A stretch of DNA of 64,000 nucleotides from Haematomicrobium sanguinis DSM 21259 (GCF_000688395.1 NZ_JIAG01000008.1:92170-156169), one strand, 5' to 3'. Positions 26,145 through 35,489 are shown, counted from the first letter of the stretch. Made by a program: numbers and translations. The notes: generated by a model from the sequence alone, not told the origin.

Positions 26145-27165
26145 CTGCCGAATCCGCGACAGACTCGACGGAAGCCCGCCGCCGCGCGCCCACCGCAACC
26201 GCCAGAGCGAAGGCGTGTTGGATCGCCCCGGTGTCGGCAATACCCTTGCCGACAATGTCGAAAGCGGTACCGTGCGCGGGCGTCGCAATCACTACCGGCA
26301 GGCCGCCCTGGATGGTGACGCCCGCGTCAAATCCAATGAGTTTCATCGCGATCTGACCTTGGTCGTGATACATCGTGACCACACCGTCAAAGTCGCCGCG
26401 CTTGGCTGCAAGAAACACCGTGTCTGAGGGAAAGGGACCGGACGCATCGATACCTTCGGCGACAGCCAACTCAATCCCCGGTGCAATCTGATCGATCTCC
26501 TCACGCCCAAAGTTCCCGTTCTCACCGGCATGCGGGTTCAGCGCACAGACCGCCAAACGCGGCGCCGCTACTCCCGAGTCGCGCAAAAACGAGTTCAATA
26601 GCCGAATCGCCGCCAACACCGACTCCGGGCTAATGCGAGCAGCAACCTCGCTGAGTGGAATGTGCGAAGTCACCCGCGCGGTCACTAGTCCTGGCAAAAT
26701 ATTGAGTTCGCTGGTCGTTCCCGAGTAATTCAGTTCCTCGGCGAACCAGCGCAATTCGTCCTCGGACGCCATGCCGCCAAGCTTCAGGCTCGTCTTGTTC
26801 AACGGTGCAAACAGCACCGCGTCGATCGCTCCCGCATTTGCCAACTCCATGGCCCGCCGCAACTGGTGCATCACCCGTTCACCGGCCGCTTGCGAGACCT
26901 CCCGCAACTGGATCGGCGTTGCCGGTGCGCTCGCATCATCCAGCACCGCTACGTGCGAAGAGTCGGGCTCACTCGCCGTGGCAATACTCACTCCGGCAGC
27001 AGCGGCAGCGGCGTCGACCTCGCTCCGATCCGCCAACACATAGATATCCGCCTGCGCCGCCGTGGCTGGATCGGCGAGTACCTTCGCTGCGAGTTCGGGC
27101 CCAATTCCGGCCGGGTCTCCGAGCGTCACCGCAATGCGCGGCCGCGGGGTCGTATTCGTGTTCAT
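26134..27165 (-). CDS. PdxA-like phospho-hydroxyacid dehydrogenase (PdxA2-like)
   Basis: A 343-aa NAD-dependent decarboxylating dehydrogenase. TLGDPAGIGPELAAKVL is the family start, with HIPLSEVAARIS and TMYHDQGQIAMKL carrying metal-binding His residues and GTAFDIVGKG near the end. PdxA oxidises 4-phosphohydroxythreonine in vitamin B6 synthesis; PdxA2 homologues in catabolic clusters act on 4-phospho-threonate or erythronate and yield dihydroxyacetone phosphate. The DUF1537 acid kinase that normally feeds PdxA2 is absent here. ATGA overlap with the RpiB-like gene. Confidence 0.82.
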   Translation of the reverse strand: MNTNTTPRPRIAVTLGDPAGIGPELAAKVLADPATAAQADIYVLADRSEVDAAAAAAGVSIATASEPDSSHVAVLDDASAPATPIQLREVSQAAGERVMHQLRRAMELANAGAIDAVLFAPLNKTSLKLGGMASEDELRWFAEELNYSGTTSELNILPGLVTARVTSHIPLSEVAARISPESVLAAIRLLNSFLRDSGVAAPRLAVCALNPHAGENGNFGREEIDQIAPGIELAVAEGIDASGPFPSDTVFLAAKRGDFDGVVTMYHDQGQIAMKLIGFDAGVTIQGGLPVVIATPAHGTAFDIVGKGIADTGAIQHAFALAVAVGARRRASVESVADSADER

Positions 27166-27623
27166 GCGCTCTCCTCATAGCTGCTGATCGCGGCAACCTT
27201 CTCGGCAGATGGCGAACTAGGGTCAAATCGATAGTTGAGCCATTCGTCCACCAGCGTGCGCGCCAATTCCACGCCAATCACGCGTTGGCCCAGGCACAAC
27301 ACCTGTGCGTCATTGCTCAGTACAAGTCGTTGGACCGAGAACGAATCATGCGCCGTACTCGCCCGCACGCCCGGCACCTTATTGGCGGCAATGGCCATTC
27401 CCATCCCGGTTCCGCACAAAAGCAACGCCCTATCCGCTTCCCCGTTCGCGACCATCGTTGCCGCATCGTGTCCTATGTGCGGATAAGCTGTGTGCTCATC
27501 CGCGCCGACGCCCAGGTCAATCACCTCGCCCACACGCTCGTCCGCACGCAGGTCGGCAAGAATTCGCTCCTTATATTCATACGCGGCATCATCCGCGCCA
27601 ATAACTATCTTCCAGGGTTCCAT
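27162..27623 (-). CDS. RpiB/LacAB-family sugar-phosphate isomerase (EryI-like)
   Basis: A 153-aa protein with KIVIGADDAAYEYKE at the start, LLLCGTGMGMAIAANKVPG (catalytic Cys and phosphate loop) and VLSNDAQVLCLGQRV, the marks of ribose-5-phosphate isomerase B. In tetritol pathways the homologue EryI converts D-erythrulose-4-phosphate to D-erythrose-4-phosphate. Here it lies in the same operon as a TIM-like epimerase and a DHA-type kinase, which fits that role. Its stop overlaps the PdxA-like start. Confidence 0.85.
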   Translation of the reverse strand: MEPWKIVIGADDAAYEYKERILADLRADERVGEVIDLGVGADEHTAYPHIGHDAATMVANGEADRALLLCGTGMGMAIAANKVPGVRASTAHDSFSVQRLVLSNDAQVLCLGQRVIGVELARTLVDEWLNYRFDPSSPSAEKVAAISSYEESA

Positions 27624-27649
27624 GTTCTCTCACCTTTCCATTTGATGAA

Positions 27650-29404
27650 TTACGACGGCGTGTGCCCGGCTTGTTGCGCGGGCCGCACCAATGCGGGCAA
27701 AACTATGCCCGTGATTTCCGCGAATGATGTTGCACCCGGGTCCGGGTGTCCCTTGCTTTTCTCGGCCAGCGGACGGGCGCGTCCGCGTTGCGGGAGGAGG
27801 TTGGCCGTATCCTGTGCGGCCTGGGCGGTGACCTGGACGGCATTGGCAAGCCACGCCTGCACCGACGCCGGATCCTCAGCATCCACGCCCTCGCGAAGTG
27901 CCTCATTGAGCGCATGCAGGGCATCGACGATCGTCTTGTCGCCGGGCCGCGCACCGCCAAGTTCCCGCACATCGTCATAGGCGCGCTGGACCGCGTCCCG
28001 AATGGTGAGCGGCCCTGGCTTTTCGGTGTTTCCCAGCGTGTCGGCAAGGGAGCCGAGGATGATGCCCCAAATGGCGCCAGACGTGCCGCCGGCCGCATCG
28101 GCAAAGGCCCGGCCAGCGTGAGCCAGAATCTCGGCCGCGCCGATGGATTGCGGGTCCTGATTGCTCGACGCCGCCTGAATTCCGCGACGCATCCCAATGC
28201 CGTGATCGCCGTCGCCAGCAAAAGAATCGAGCTGACCCCAATCGCGGTAGCGTTCTTCGGCCAGAACTCTGGCGGAATTCAGGATTTCGGTAGTTTCTTT
28301 GGCGAGTTCGGAATGCGAATTCGGGTAGGAAAAGGCGGTGCCATTTTCAGTCTCTGTTAGTGGGGTCTCTTGGGCTTGCAGTGCCTCGGGGCCTGAACCC
28401 CGTGTACTCGCCATGCGCACGAACGCGGGGGCGTCAGCCGGTGCGAGCCACAGTGGTTCCAACTCCTCATCAAGCCAGGTGATCGTCAGCGACATTCCCG
28501 CCATATCCAGACTTGTGACGAGCTCACCGCTCTGGCCGCCAACAATGTCCAGCCCCATTTTCTCTAGGAGTTTCGCGACGTGTCCGTAGACTGCAAAGAT
28601 TTCCTCATAAGGCACGCTCCCTAGCCCATTGACGAGCACAGCCACCCTATTGCCCGAGTCGTGAGGCTTCTCGGCAATCAGGGCGTCCACGAGAGTTTCT
28701 GCAAGTTCACTGGCGCCAGGTAACGGAGCTTCGCTGATTCCCGGCTCGCCGTGAATACCCATGCCAACGCTCATCATCCCGGGAGGTACTTCGAACAGCG
28801 GCTCGGTTGCGCCCGGAAGTGTGCAGCCGTGAAAAGCGACACCCATGCTGACGGTTCTGGCGTTTGCACGCCGCGCCAGACGTTCCACCTCATCGAGCGA
28901 GTCCCCGCGTGCGGACGCGGCGCCGGCGATTTTGAACACGACGAGGTCACCGGCGATTCCGCGCCGCAGCTCACGTTGCTCGATCGGCGCGCTAGCGACG
29001 TCATCGGTGACAAGAACGGTGCGTACGTCGAACCCTTGAGCGCGGAGTTGGCGCTCGGCGAGACCAAAATGCAGCACGTCCCCGGCGTAATTGCCGAAAC
29101 TCAGAAGCACTCCTCGGCCCATTGAGCTTGCCTTCACCACCGATTCAACCTGTGCCGCGGACGGCGAAGCAAAAATGTTGCCGCACACGGCCGCGTGGGC
29201 AAGACCGTCACCCACCACGCCCGCGAAAGCGGGGTAATGGCCGCTTCCGCCACCGGTGATCACGGCGACCTGCGGTGATTGAGGCAAGTATCGCCGTCGT
29301 ACTCCGGAACCGGGAACGGGGGCAACGCTGCCGCGATGAGCCGCCGCGAAGCCGGTGAGAAACTCATCCATAAAGGTTTCCGGGTCATCTTTGAGCCAGG
29401 TCAC
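27650..29404 (-). CDS. DhaK-DhaL fused dihydroxyacetone/erythrulose kinase (ATP type)
   Basis: A 584-aa two-domain kinase. The DhaK domain (about 1-330) binds substrate covalently: GGGSGHYPAFAG and H218 in GMGIHGEPG. The DhaL domain (about 370-584) binds ATP: GDGDHGIGMRRG, AGGTSGAIWG, GDKTIVDAL. The fused form is ATP dependent, not PTS dependent. Relatives in tetritol clusters (LerK) phosphorylate L-erythrulose. The start is GTG at 29404 with GGAGGAG before it, overlapping the isomerase stop. It precedes the RpiB-like gene by 26 bp. Confidence 0.9.
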   Translation of the reverse strand: MTWLKDDPETFMDEFLTGFAAAHRGSVAPVPGSGVRRRYLPQSPQVAVITGGGSGHYPAFAGVVGDGLAHAAVCGNIFASPSAAQVESVVKASSMGRGVLLSFGNYAGDVLHFGLAERQLRAQGFDVRTVLVTDDVASAPIEQRELRRGIAGDLVVFKIAGAASARGDSLDEVERLARRANARTVSMGVAFHGCTLPGATEPLFEVPPGMMSVGMGIHGEPGISEAPLPGASELAETLVDALIAEKPHDSGNRVAVLVNGLGSVPYEEIFAVYGHVAKLLEKMGLDIVGGQSGELVTSLDMAGMSLTITWLDEELEPLWLAPADAPAFVRMASTRGSGPEALQAQETPLTETENGTAFSYPNSHSELAKETTEILNSARVLAEERYRDWGQLDSFAGDGDHGIGMRRGIQAASSNQDPQSIGAAEILAHAGRAFADAAGGTSGAIWGIILGSLADTLGNTEKPGPLTIRDAVQRAYDDVRELGGARPGDKTIVDALHALNEALREGVDAEDPASVQAWLANAVQVTAQAAQDTANLLPQRGRARPLAEKSKGHPDPGATSFAEITGIVLPALVRPAQQAGHTPS

Positions 29405-30354
29405 GGGCGCTCCTCCTTGGCCATAGCCGGGGACTGGGCGAGGAGTTCGCGCAAGTAGCGCTGGTTTAGAGCACTCACGCCAAGCCCGTCGCCGCCATAG
29501 TGTTCGCAACACAAGACGCCGTTGAAGCCGAGTTCCAGTGCGCGGTTCAGGGCGTCGCGGTAATTGATGAACCCGAGTTCGAGCGGTGCAGGCATAGAGG
29601 TGATGGTGCCCGTGTCCGGGTTCTCGTCGCGGAAGTAATTCTTAACCTGCCAATAGTTGGTGTAGGGGAGGGTGGCGTCGAGAATGGCGCGCCAGTCTTC
29701 GATGCTGCGGTGCAGGCGCACCAGGTTGCCGATGTCAGGGTTGAGGCCAACGTTGTCAAGGCCAATGTCTTCGATGAGGCGTACCGCGCTGGCGGCCGTG
29801 CCGAGGTAGGTGTCCTCGTACATTTCTAACGAGACCTGCAGGCCCTCCTCGGCGGCGTGCTCACCGATCTCGCGGAAACGGGTGACCGCAAGGTCCCACG
29901 TTTCCTTGTCATCTTCGGGATCCCCATTGCCTGGAGCAGTCCAGAACCAGAGCCGCTTGTGTTGCTCAGCGGTGAGTTGCTGGTGGAGCCCGAGCGATAA
30001 GGTGGTAAACCCGAGCGTGCCGGCCGTGTCGATACTGCGGTGCACGTAGGCGAGGTTGTCTTTGCCGGACTTCGGGTCAATCACACTCTTGCGAACGATC
30101 GAAAGGACCGGGACTTCGAGACGCTCCGCGGTTGCGGCGTCCTTGAGTTCTTGCAGGCGGTTGCCGGTGAGATCGCCCGGCCGGACCCACGAATCAGTCA
30201 GGTCTACGTTCGTGAAGCCGACCGCGGCGACTTGGCGAAAGGTATGACGCCACGTCTGTGCGCTTGCCTCCTGAGTCGGGGTGCCATCGGGTGCGGTTCC
30301 CGGAAATTGCAAGAGCGCTGCGGCGATGGGCCAGGTTTCGGGGGAGTGGCTCAT
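29401..30354 (-). CDS. Sugar phosphate isomerase/epimerase, xylose-isomerase-like TIM barrel
   Basis: A 317-aa TIM-barrel protein of the AP-endonuclease/xylose isomerase superfamily. Metal ligands are suggested by VSLEMYEDTYLG (Glu), NVGLNPDIGNLVRLH (Asp, His) and GVLCCEHYGGDG (Glu). Members act as isomerases or epimerases of small sugars and their phosphates; a xylose-isomerase-like enzyme (LerI) takes part in erythrulose pathways in mycobacteria. ATG at 30354 overlaps the tctA-like stop. Confidence 0.8.
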   Translation of the reverse strand: MSHSPETWPIAAALLQFPGTAPDGTPTQEASAQTWRHTFRQVAAVGFTNVDLTDSWVRPGDLTGNRLQELKDAATAERLEVPVLSIVRKSVIDPKSGKDNLAYVHRSIDTAGTLGFTTLSLGLHQQLTAEQHKRLWFWTAPGNGDPEDDKETWDLAVTRFREIGEHAAEEGLQVSLEMYEDTYLGTAASAVRLIEDIGLDNVGLNPDIGNLVRLHRSIEDWRAILDATLPYTNYWQVKNYFRDENPDTGTITSMPAPLELGFINYRDALNRALELGFNGVLCCEHYGGDGLGVSALNQRYLRELLAQSPAMAKEERP

Positions 30355-31919
30355 GGTCTGTCGCCTTCACTGTTGTTGCTGCCGTTGTCACTGCCGGTGG
30401 ACGTGTTTACGGCTGATGGTTGTTGGGGTTGCTGAACTCTGGTTGCCTTGCGCTTTGCCCGACGGTTGAAAATCACCGGCGCAATCAAGAAGAGCGCAGC
30501 GATGGCGAAAATGATGAGGGCAATGGGACTGGAGAAGATGACACCGAAGTTGCCGTCGCCGAGCGCTGAGGTCTGTACCAGCGCCTTCTCGAAGAGCGGA
30601 CCAAGGACCAGTCCAAGCACGAGCGGTGCCACCGGAAGATCCAGGACTTTGAAAACATAGCCAATAACTCCGGCTATCAGGGCGACCCACACTCCGAACA
30701 TGGTGCCGGACACTGCGAACGCGCCGACCAGGCTGGTCAGCAGGATGATCGGATACAAGATGGTGTATCGAATCCGCAGCAACATTGCGAAAACCGGAGC
30801 GAGCGGCAAGTTGAGCACTAGCAGAATCAGGTTTCCAATGAAGAAAGAAACCAAAAGACCCCAGACGAGAGCCGGTTGCTTATCAAAGAGAAGCGGTCCC
30901 GGTTGCAAGCCATAAATCGTAAATGCGCCAAGGAGGACGGCGGTGGTGCCGCCACCGGGGATACCGAGTGCCAGAGTGGGCACCAGCGACGCGTTAGCGG
31001 CAGAGTTGTTGGCAGCCTCGGGCGAGGCGACGCCTTCGATCGCGCCCTTGCCCATTTGGTCGCGGTTTTTGCTCACACGCTTTTCAAAGCCGTAGGCCAT
31101 AAACGTGGCGAGCGTGGCGCCGGCACCGGGGAGCGCGCCCAGAATGAAACCGACGAGTCCGCCGCGCGCGGTAGGACCGGGGATGCGCTTCATATCGGAG
31201 CGGGAAATGATCATGTCGCGGAAACGGGTGCGGATAGGTTTCGGGTTGCCGCGGCGCAACTGGTAAAGCACCTCGCTAATGGCGAAGAGGCCGATCATAA
31301 CTTCGATGAACGGGATTCCGGAGAGCAGGTTCATCGAACCGAAGGTGTAGCGCGCGTCCGAAAATACCGCGGCCACACCCACGGTGGAGACAAGGAGCCC
31401 AATTCCCGTCATGACAAGCGCCTTAGAAAGCTGGGCCCCGGCAAAGCTTGCCACGGTGAGCAGGCCCAGGGTCATGACGGCGAGGTTTTCCACGGGACCG
31501 AAATTAAGCGCAAACTGTGCGAAAAGCGGTGCCAGCAACATCAAGCCGATGAGCGAAATGATGGCTGCGCCAAAGGAAGATATGGCGGATACCGCGAGTG
31601 CAACCCCGGCCTTGCCCTTTCGCGCTAACTGGTAGCCGTCGATGACCGTGACCACACTTGACGAGTCGCCGGGCGTGGCAATCAAAATGGAGGTGATAGA
31701 GCTTCCGTATTGCGCCCCGTAATAGATGCCCGCCAGCATGATGAGCGCGGTGACCGGCTCCATGGTGAGGGTCAGCGGGATCAAGATGGCGACGCCGGTG
31801 GTCGAGCCAAGGCCCGGCATGAGTCCAATGACGGTGCCGAGGACCACGCCGATCAGACACCACAGCAGGTTTTCCGGCGTGAGCGCCGTCTGGAAACCCA
31901 GGATCAAATTGTCTAACAT
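30351..31919 (-). CDS. tctA: Tripartite tricarboxylate transporter large membrane subunit (TctA-like)
   Basis: A 522-aa membrane protein with about 11-12 helices. GVVLGTVIGLMPGLGSTTGVAILIPLT is the first conserved TctA motif and LGALPGAGATLATFMAYGFEKR the second, both thought to bind substrate. Forms the channel with TctB and takes cargo from TctC. Proteins of this type move carboxylates such as citrate, but in this operon the substrate may be a C4 sugar or sugar acid. ATG at 31919. The C-terminal Gln/Asn/Ser-rich tail is unusual but short. Confidence 0.92.
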   Translation of the reverse strand: MLDNLILGFQTALTPENLLWCLIGVVLGTVIGLMPGLGSTTGVAILIPLTLTMEPVTALIMLAGIYYGAQYGSSITSILIATPGDSSSVVTVIDGYQLARKGKAGVALAVSAISSFGAAIISLIGLMLLAPLFAQFALNFGPVENLAVMTLGLLTVASFAGAQLSKALVMTGIGLLVSTVGVAAVFSDARYTFGSMNLLSGIPFIEVMIGLFAISEVLYQLRRGNPKPIRTRFRDMIISRSDMKRIPGPTARGGLVGFILGALPGAGATLATFMAYGFEKRVSKNRDQMGKGAIEGVASPEAANNSAANASLVPTLALGIPGGGTTAVLLGAFTIYGLQPGPLLFDKQPALVWGLLVSFFIGNLILLVLNLPLAPVFAMLLRIRYTILYPIILLTSLVGAFAVSGTMFGVWVALIAGVIGYVFKVLDLPVAPLVLGLVLGPLFEKALVQTSALGDGNFGVIFSSPIALIIFAIAALFLIAPVIFNRRAKRKATRVQQPQQPSAVNTSTGSDNGSNNSEGDRP

Positions 31920-31926
31920 GTGGGAC

Positions 31927-32508
31927 CTAAATTCCGAAGATGCCGATGGGAAGGCGGATGCCAAGGAGCATCACGAATATGCCGTAGATCGCCGCGGTCG
32001 CGAGAATGCTCACGAGCGCTGCGGTGAGAATCTTGAGGCGTTCCACCCCGAGGGTGATTGCCAGCAGCATGAGAAAGAACGCCGGGATCATGCCAAGCAC
32101 GGGTGTGAGCAGGAGAGCCACGAACATCACCGCGACAACCAGAACGAACTTCCGTGCAGCTCCGGTTGCGCCAGCGCTTATGTCCCCCTCGTCTCTTGAG
32201 GATCCGTCATCTGCGTTTCCGCTCGCGTCCATGGCTTCCGCGCGTTCGGCGGCAACCTGTTCAAGCTCCGCGTCGATCTGGTTGTCGATGGGGGAGTCAA
32301 GGGGGTTGCCGGTGTACTCTCGGACGCCATCGATGAGGGCGAAGACCACGATGAGAACCCCCGCTAAGAGCGGCATGAACCCAGGGCCGATCTGCCCGTT
32401 GTCGAGGACAACTCGGTATCCGAACCCGGAAATGATGGCGGCGGCGCCGATGGCGAGGGCGACAAGATCAAAGACCAGCCGCCCTCGGCGCAGAGCAGAA
32501 GGCGTCAC
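31927..32508 (-). CDS. tctB: Tripartite tricarboxylate transporter small membrane subunit (TctB-like)
   Basis: A 193-aa protein with four hydrophobic segments in the typical 2+2 layout: two helices, a charged acidic loop (residues 70-110, rich in Asp, Glu and Ala) and two helices. YRVVLDNGQIGPGFMPLLAGVLIVV matches the family motif GPGFFP. The loop is longer than in most TctB proteins. Overlaps tctC by 4 bp and lies 7 bp before tctA. Confidence 0.88.
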   Translation of the reverse strand: MTPSALRRGRLVFDLVALAIGAAAIISGFGYRVVLDNGQIGPGFMPLLAGVLIVVFALIDGVREYTGNPLDSPIDNQIDAELEQVAAERAEAMDASGNADDGSSRDEGDISAGATGAARKFVLVVAVMFVALLLTPVLGMIPAFFLMLLAITLGVERLKILTAALVSILATAAIYGIFVMLLGIRLPIGIFGI

Positions 32509-33476
32509 TTGGCGAGCGCCTTCTTGAGTTCATCGTTTGTCGTCTTCAGGTAGGCGGAAAAGTCGTCGCCGTAGGCCGCGTCGGGTTGCATCATGTTGTC
32601 TTCGATGTAGGACTTGTACGCGTCCGACTCGGCAAACTTTTTGGCGGCATCGATCCAGTACTGCTTGGATTCCTCGCTGATTCCGCCTGGAGCAATGAAC
32701 GAACGGAACTGAGCGTAGGTGACATCGATGCCTTGTTCCGGTGCGGTGGGAACGTCTTTGAGCGCGTCATAGGTGAATCGTTCCTCGGAGAACACGCAAA
32801 GCGGTTTCACCTGCTTGGCTTCGATCTGGCCCATGACTTCGCTCGGGCTGTTGAAAATCACGTCAACCTTGCCGCCCAAAAGCGCTGCCACAACCTCACC
32901 TCCGGATTCAAAGGGAACCCGGTCGAGCTTGGCTCCGGCGTTCTTTTCCAGGAGGCTGGCGAGCACGGCGTCGTTGCTGATAGCGCCGGAAACCCCGGCC
33001 ACGACGCGTTTGTTCTTTGAAGCGTCTACCACTTCCTTGCAGGAGTTATACGGCGAATCTTGTTTGACTACCATGACGCTCGCGTCATCTCCCAATTTCA
33101 TGATGGGGGTGAAGTCCTCGTAGGTGAACGTCACATCTGGTTGCGAAATCGGCAAGGCAAGCATGGCGGTTTCCGCTGGCAAAAGGTACGTGTCGTTTCC
33201 CTTTTGGGCTTGGAACTGTGCGTAACCAACGGCGCCAGAGCCGCCCTCCACATTGGTGGTGGTGAAACGCAAGCCGGTGACAGATTCTAGGCCGTCGGCA
33301 ATAGCACGACCCGAAATATCGCTACCGCCACCGGCACCGAACGGGACGAGCATGGTGATGTTTCCGCTGGGTTTGTAGCCCCCTGCGGACCCACCCCCAG
33401 AATTTTGTGAGCATGCGCTCAAGGTGGCGACGAGCGCGGCGGAAGCGACGATTGCTCCGACTGATTTGAACCGCAT
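32505..33476 (-). CDS. tctC: Tripartite tricarboxylate transporter substrate-binding lipoprotein (TctC-like)
   Basis: A 323-aa extracytoplasmic solute receptor. The signal MRFKSVGAIVASAALVATLSAC ends in a lipobox (LSAC; Cys22 lipidated), so it is anchored to the outer face of the membrane. ITMLVPFGAGGGSDISGRAIA and the later YDALKDVPTAPEQGIDV are family motifs of the Bug/TctC fold. First gene of the transporter operon, 168 bp after gntR, with two operator-like palindromes in that gap. Confidence 0.92.
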   Translation of the reverse strand: MRFKSVGAIVASAALVATLSACSQNSGGGSAGGYKPSGNITMLVPFGAGGGSDISGRAIADGLESVTGLRFTTTNVEGGSGAVGYAQFQAQKGNDTYLLPAETAMLALPISQPDVTFTYEDFTPIMKLGDDASVMVVKQDSPYNSCKEVVDASKNKRVVAGVSGAISNDAVLASLLEKNAGAKLDRVPFESGGEVVAALLGGKVDVIFNSPSEVMGQIEAKQVKPLCVFSEERFTYDALKDVPTAPEQGIDVTYAQFRSFIAPGGISEESKQYWIDAAKKFAESDAYKSYIEDNMMQPDAAYGDDFSAYLKTTNDELKKALAK

Positions 33477-33528
33477 GAGAATCTCCCTCGACTACGTTGG
33501 CGGCGAAAGCTAACTGCGTTCTGCGCAG

Positions 33529-33605
33529 AATCCTATTGGATTATGTCGACTATACGCGCATGACGGGCGGAGGCCAAGGGATTTTCTAAAATTTCCTATA
33601 GGAAA
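33529..33605. promoter_or_regulatory. Two related operator-like palindromes upstream of tctC
   Basis: AATCC-TATT-GGATT (33529-33542) and the perfect palindrome TTTCCTATAGGAAA (33592-33605) share the core TCCTATWGGA, with centres 63 bp apart, about six helical turns. They sit in the gntR-tctC gap. FadR/FCD-type GntR regulators bind short palindromes like these, so the neighbouring GntR protein is the likely ligand. Confidence 0.6.
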
Positions 33606-33643
33606 ATGTGCGAGCTGCCGTTGTGGCGGAGAAGTGGCCTGCC

Positions 33644-34351
33644 TTACGAGGCGTCGGCGACGGAGCGTTTGTGAACCGCTTCGATGTGTTCTTGCATGGC
33701 CTTGACCGTCGAATCGCGATCCCCGCTGGTGAATTCGCTCAGGATCCGAGAGTGCTCGGCAATGGCTTGATTGACGTCGTCAACGCCATGGGAAACGCTT
33801 TGCCGTAGCCGTACGGCGTGAGTGCTGGTTTTCGAGGCCATGTCGGTGAGGAATCTATTGCCGGTCGCTTCGACAATTACCCGGTGGAAGCCCCAATCGG
33901 CATCGAAGTATCGGATGAAGTCGGGGTTTTCGGTGACGGCCTGGTCGGTGGCGTGGGACAGCAGTTCCGCTGCGACGCTCATGTGGTTGGCGTGTTGGGC
34001 CCGCAGTTTGGGAATGAGTTCGTCTCGGTGGTCAAATGCAAGTCCCGCGGCGTTTGTCTCGATAATCGCGCGCGCCGCGAAGAGTTCATCAATCTCGTCG
34101 CGGTCAATGGGGTGGGTGACCCGGAATCCTTTGAGCGCGACGTGTTCCACCAAGCCGGTGGATTGCAATTGAAGCAACGCTTCACGGACCGGGGTAGGGG
34201 ATACCTTGAGGTCGCGAGCAAGGGTGTCGACGCTCAGGCGGCTTCCTGGCGGGTATTTTCCCGACAGCACCATTGTGAGGAGTTGGTCGTAGATGGAGTC
34301 GCGCATGGCAGCGCGAAGGTCCTTGGATGGTTCGGGCGCCGGGCTTTCCAT
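33644..34351 (-). CDS. GntR-family regulator, FCD (FadR-type)
   Basis: A 235-aa repressor-type protein. IYDQLLTMVLSGKYPPGSRLSVDTLARDLKVSPTPVREALLQLQSTGLVE is the GntR winged helix (residues 20-75), and the all-helical FCD domain follows with probable metal-binding residues (FDADWGFHRVIVEATGN, AIAEHSRIL, MQEHIEAVH). FCD proteins bind carboxylates or sugar acids. It is upstream of, and codirectional with, the tct operon and probably controls it through the two palindromes at 33529-33605. Confidence 0.9.
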   Translation of the reverse strand: MESPAPEPSKDLRAAMRDSIYDQLLTMVLSGKYPPGSRLSVDTLARDLKVSPTPVREALLQLQSTGLVEHVALKGFRVTHPIDRDEIDELFAARAIIETNAAGLAFDHRDELIPKLRAQHANHMSVAAELLSHATDQAVTENPDFIRYFDADWGFHRVIVEATGNRFLTDMASKTSTHAVRLRQSVSHGVDDVNQAIAEHSRILSEFTSGDRDSTVKAMQEHIEAVHKRSVADAS

Positions 34352-34415
34352 GCATTGAAGTGTACAAGTTGGTCCGTACGGTGCAGGGGCTCAATAAGTA
34401 GAACCCGAAACGGAA

Positions 34416-35489
34416 CTAAAACAACGGCACGGTCGCCGCCGCTGCCGACTCGCGTTCGTCCGCCGCGGCGGGAGCACTTGGGGCGGGCATGCCATCGAGC
34501 ATCCGCCACCCGCTCGGATTCGCGCCTGTGGGGGAGGGAGAACCTGCAAAACCAATGCGCCGCTTGATGGTGCGCACGCGATGCGAAAGCCAGGTCCGAT
34601 AGTCCTTGGGCGCGTAACTGCTTTTGCCATATAGCTTCCGGTAGTGCGGAACGAGGTCCGCGCGTTCGCGCCCGAGCCACTCGAAAAACCATTCCCGCGC
34701 GCCGGGCCGCAGATGCAAGGTGCCCACGGTGACGCTGTTGGCACCGGCGTTCTTGAGCCTGGTCAACAAATCGGTGAGCGCTTCTTCGCTATCGGTCAGC
34801 CACGGCAAAATCGGCATCGCCATGACATTGCATGTGACTCCCGCTTCGCTGAGCCGCTCCAGGAGCGCGAGCCGCGCCTTGGGGGAGGGCGTTCCCGGTT
34901 CCAACGTGCTCTGCAGTTCTCCGTCGGTGAGCGCCAACGACATTCCGATACTGACATTCACGCGCGACGCTGCTTCCTTAATCAACGGCAGATCCCGCGC
35001 AAGCAGTGTCCCCTTGGTCAGGATCGAGAACGGTGTCCCCGAATCCGCCAGCGCGCGAATCACGCCCGGCATGATCTTGTACCGTCCCTCGGCGCGCTGA
35101 TATGGATCAGTGTTGGTGCCCATCGCTACCACCTCACGGCCCCAGGACGGTTTCGCGAGTTCGCGCTGCAGGACCTCGACGGTATTGACCTTCACCACAA
35201 CTTGAGTATTGAAGTCGTTGCCGGCATCAAAATCCAAATAGGTGTGAGTGTTGCGGGCAAAGCAGTAGACGCACGCATGCGAGCACCCGCGATAGGGATT
35301 GATCGTCCACGGGAACGGCACCTTCGAGCTCGTCGGCACGCGATTCAGCACGGATTTCGCGGCGACTTCGTGAAAAGTGATGCCATGAAAATCCGGCGTG
35401 GGCGGTGCTAGGAGGGCGTCCGAGGCCGGAAACAGCGCGGCCTGGCTGCCCTCCTGTGCATCCTGCGTTTCGATAGTGTCCCATCGCAT
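34416..35489 (-). CDS. Rv2578c-type radical SAM protein
   Basis: A 357-aa radical S-adenosylmethionine enzyme. NPYRGCSHACVYCFARNTH carries the CxxxCxxC cluster that binds [4Fe-4S]; TKGTLLARDLPLIKEA and VGTLHLRPGAREWFFEWL are typical of the actinobacterial Rv2578c/SplB-like group. Function is not established; relatives include spore photoproduct lyase, but the repair residues cannot be judged here. ATG at 35489. No partner gene is adjacent. Confidence 0.85.
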   Translation of the reverse strand: MRWDTIETQDAQEGSQAALFPASDALLAPPTPDFHGITFHEVAAKSVLNRVPTSSKVPFPWTINPYRGCSHACVYCFARNTHTYLDFDAGNDFNTQVVVKVNTVEVLQRELAKPSWGREVVAMGTNTDPYQRAEGRYKIMPGVIRALADSGTPFSILTKGTLLARDLPLIKEAASRVNVSIGMSLALTDGELQSTLEPGTPSPKARLALLERLSEAGVTCNVMAMPILPWLTDSEEALTDLLTRLKNAGANSVTVGTLHLRPGAREWFFEWLGRERADLVPHYRKLYGKSSYAPKDYRTWLSHRVRTIKRRIGFAGSPSPTGANPSGWRMLDGMPAPSAPAAADERESAAAATVPLF

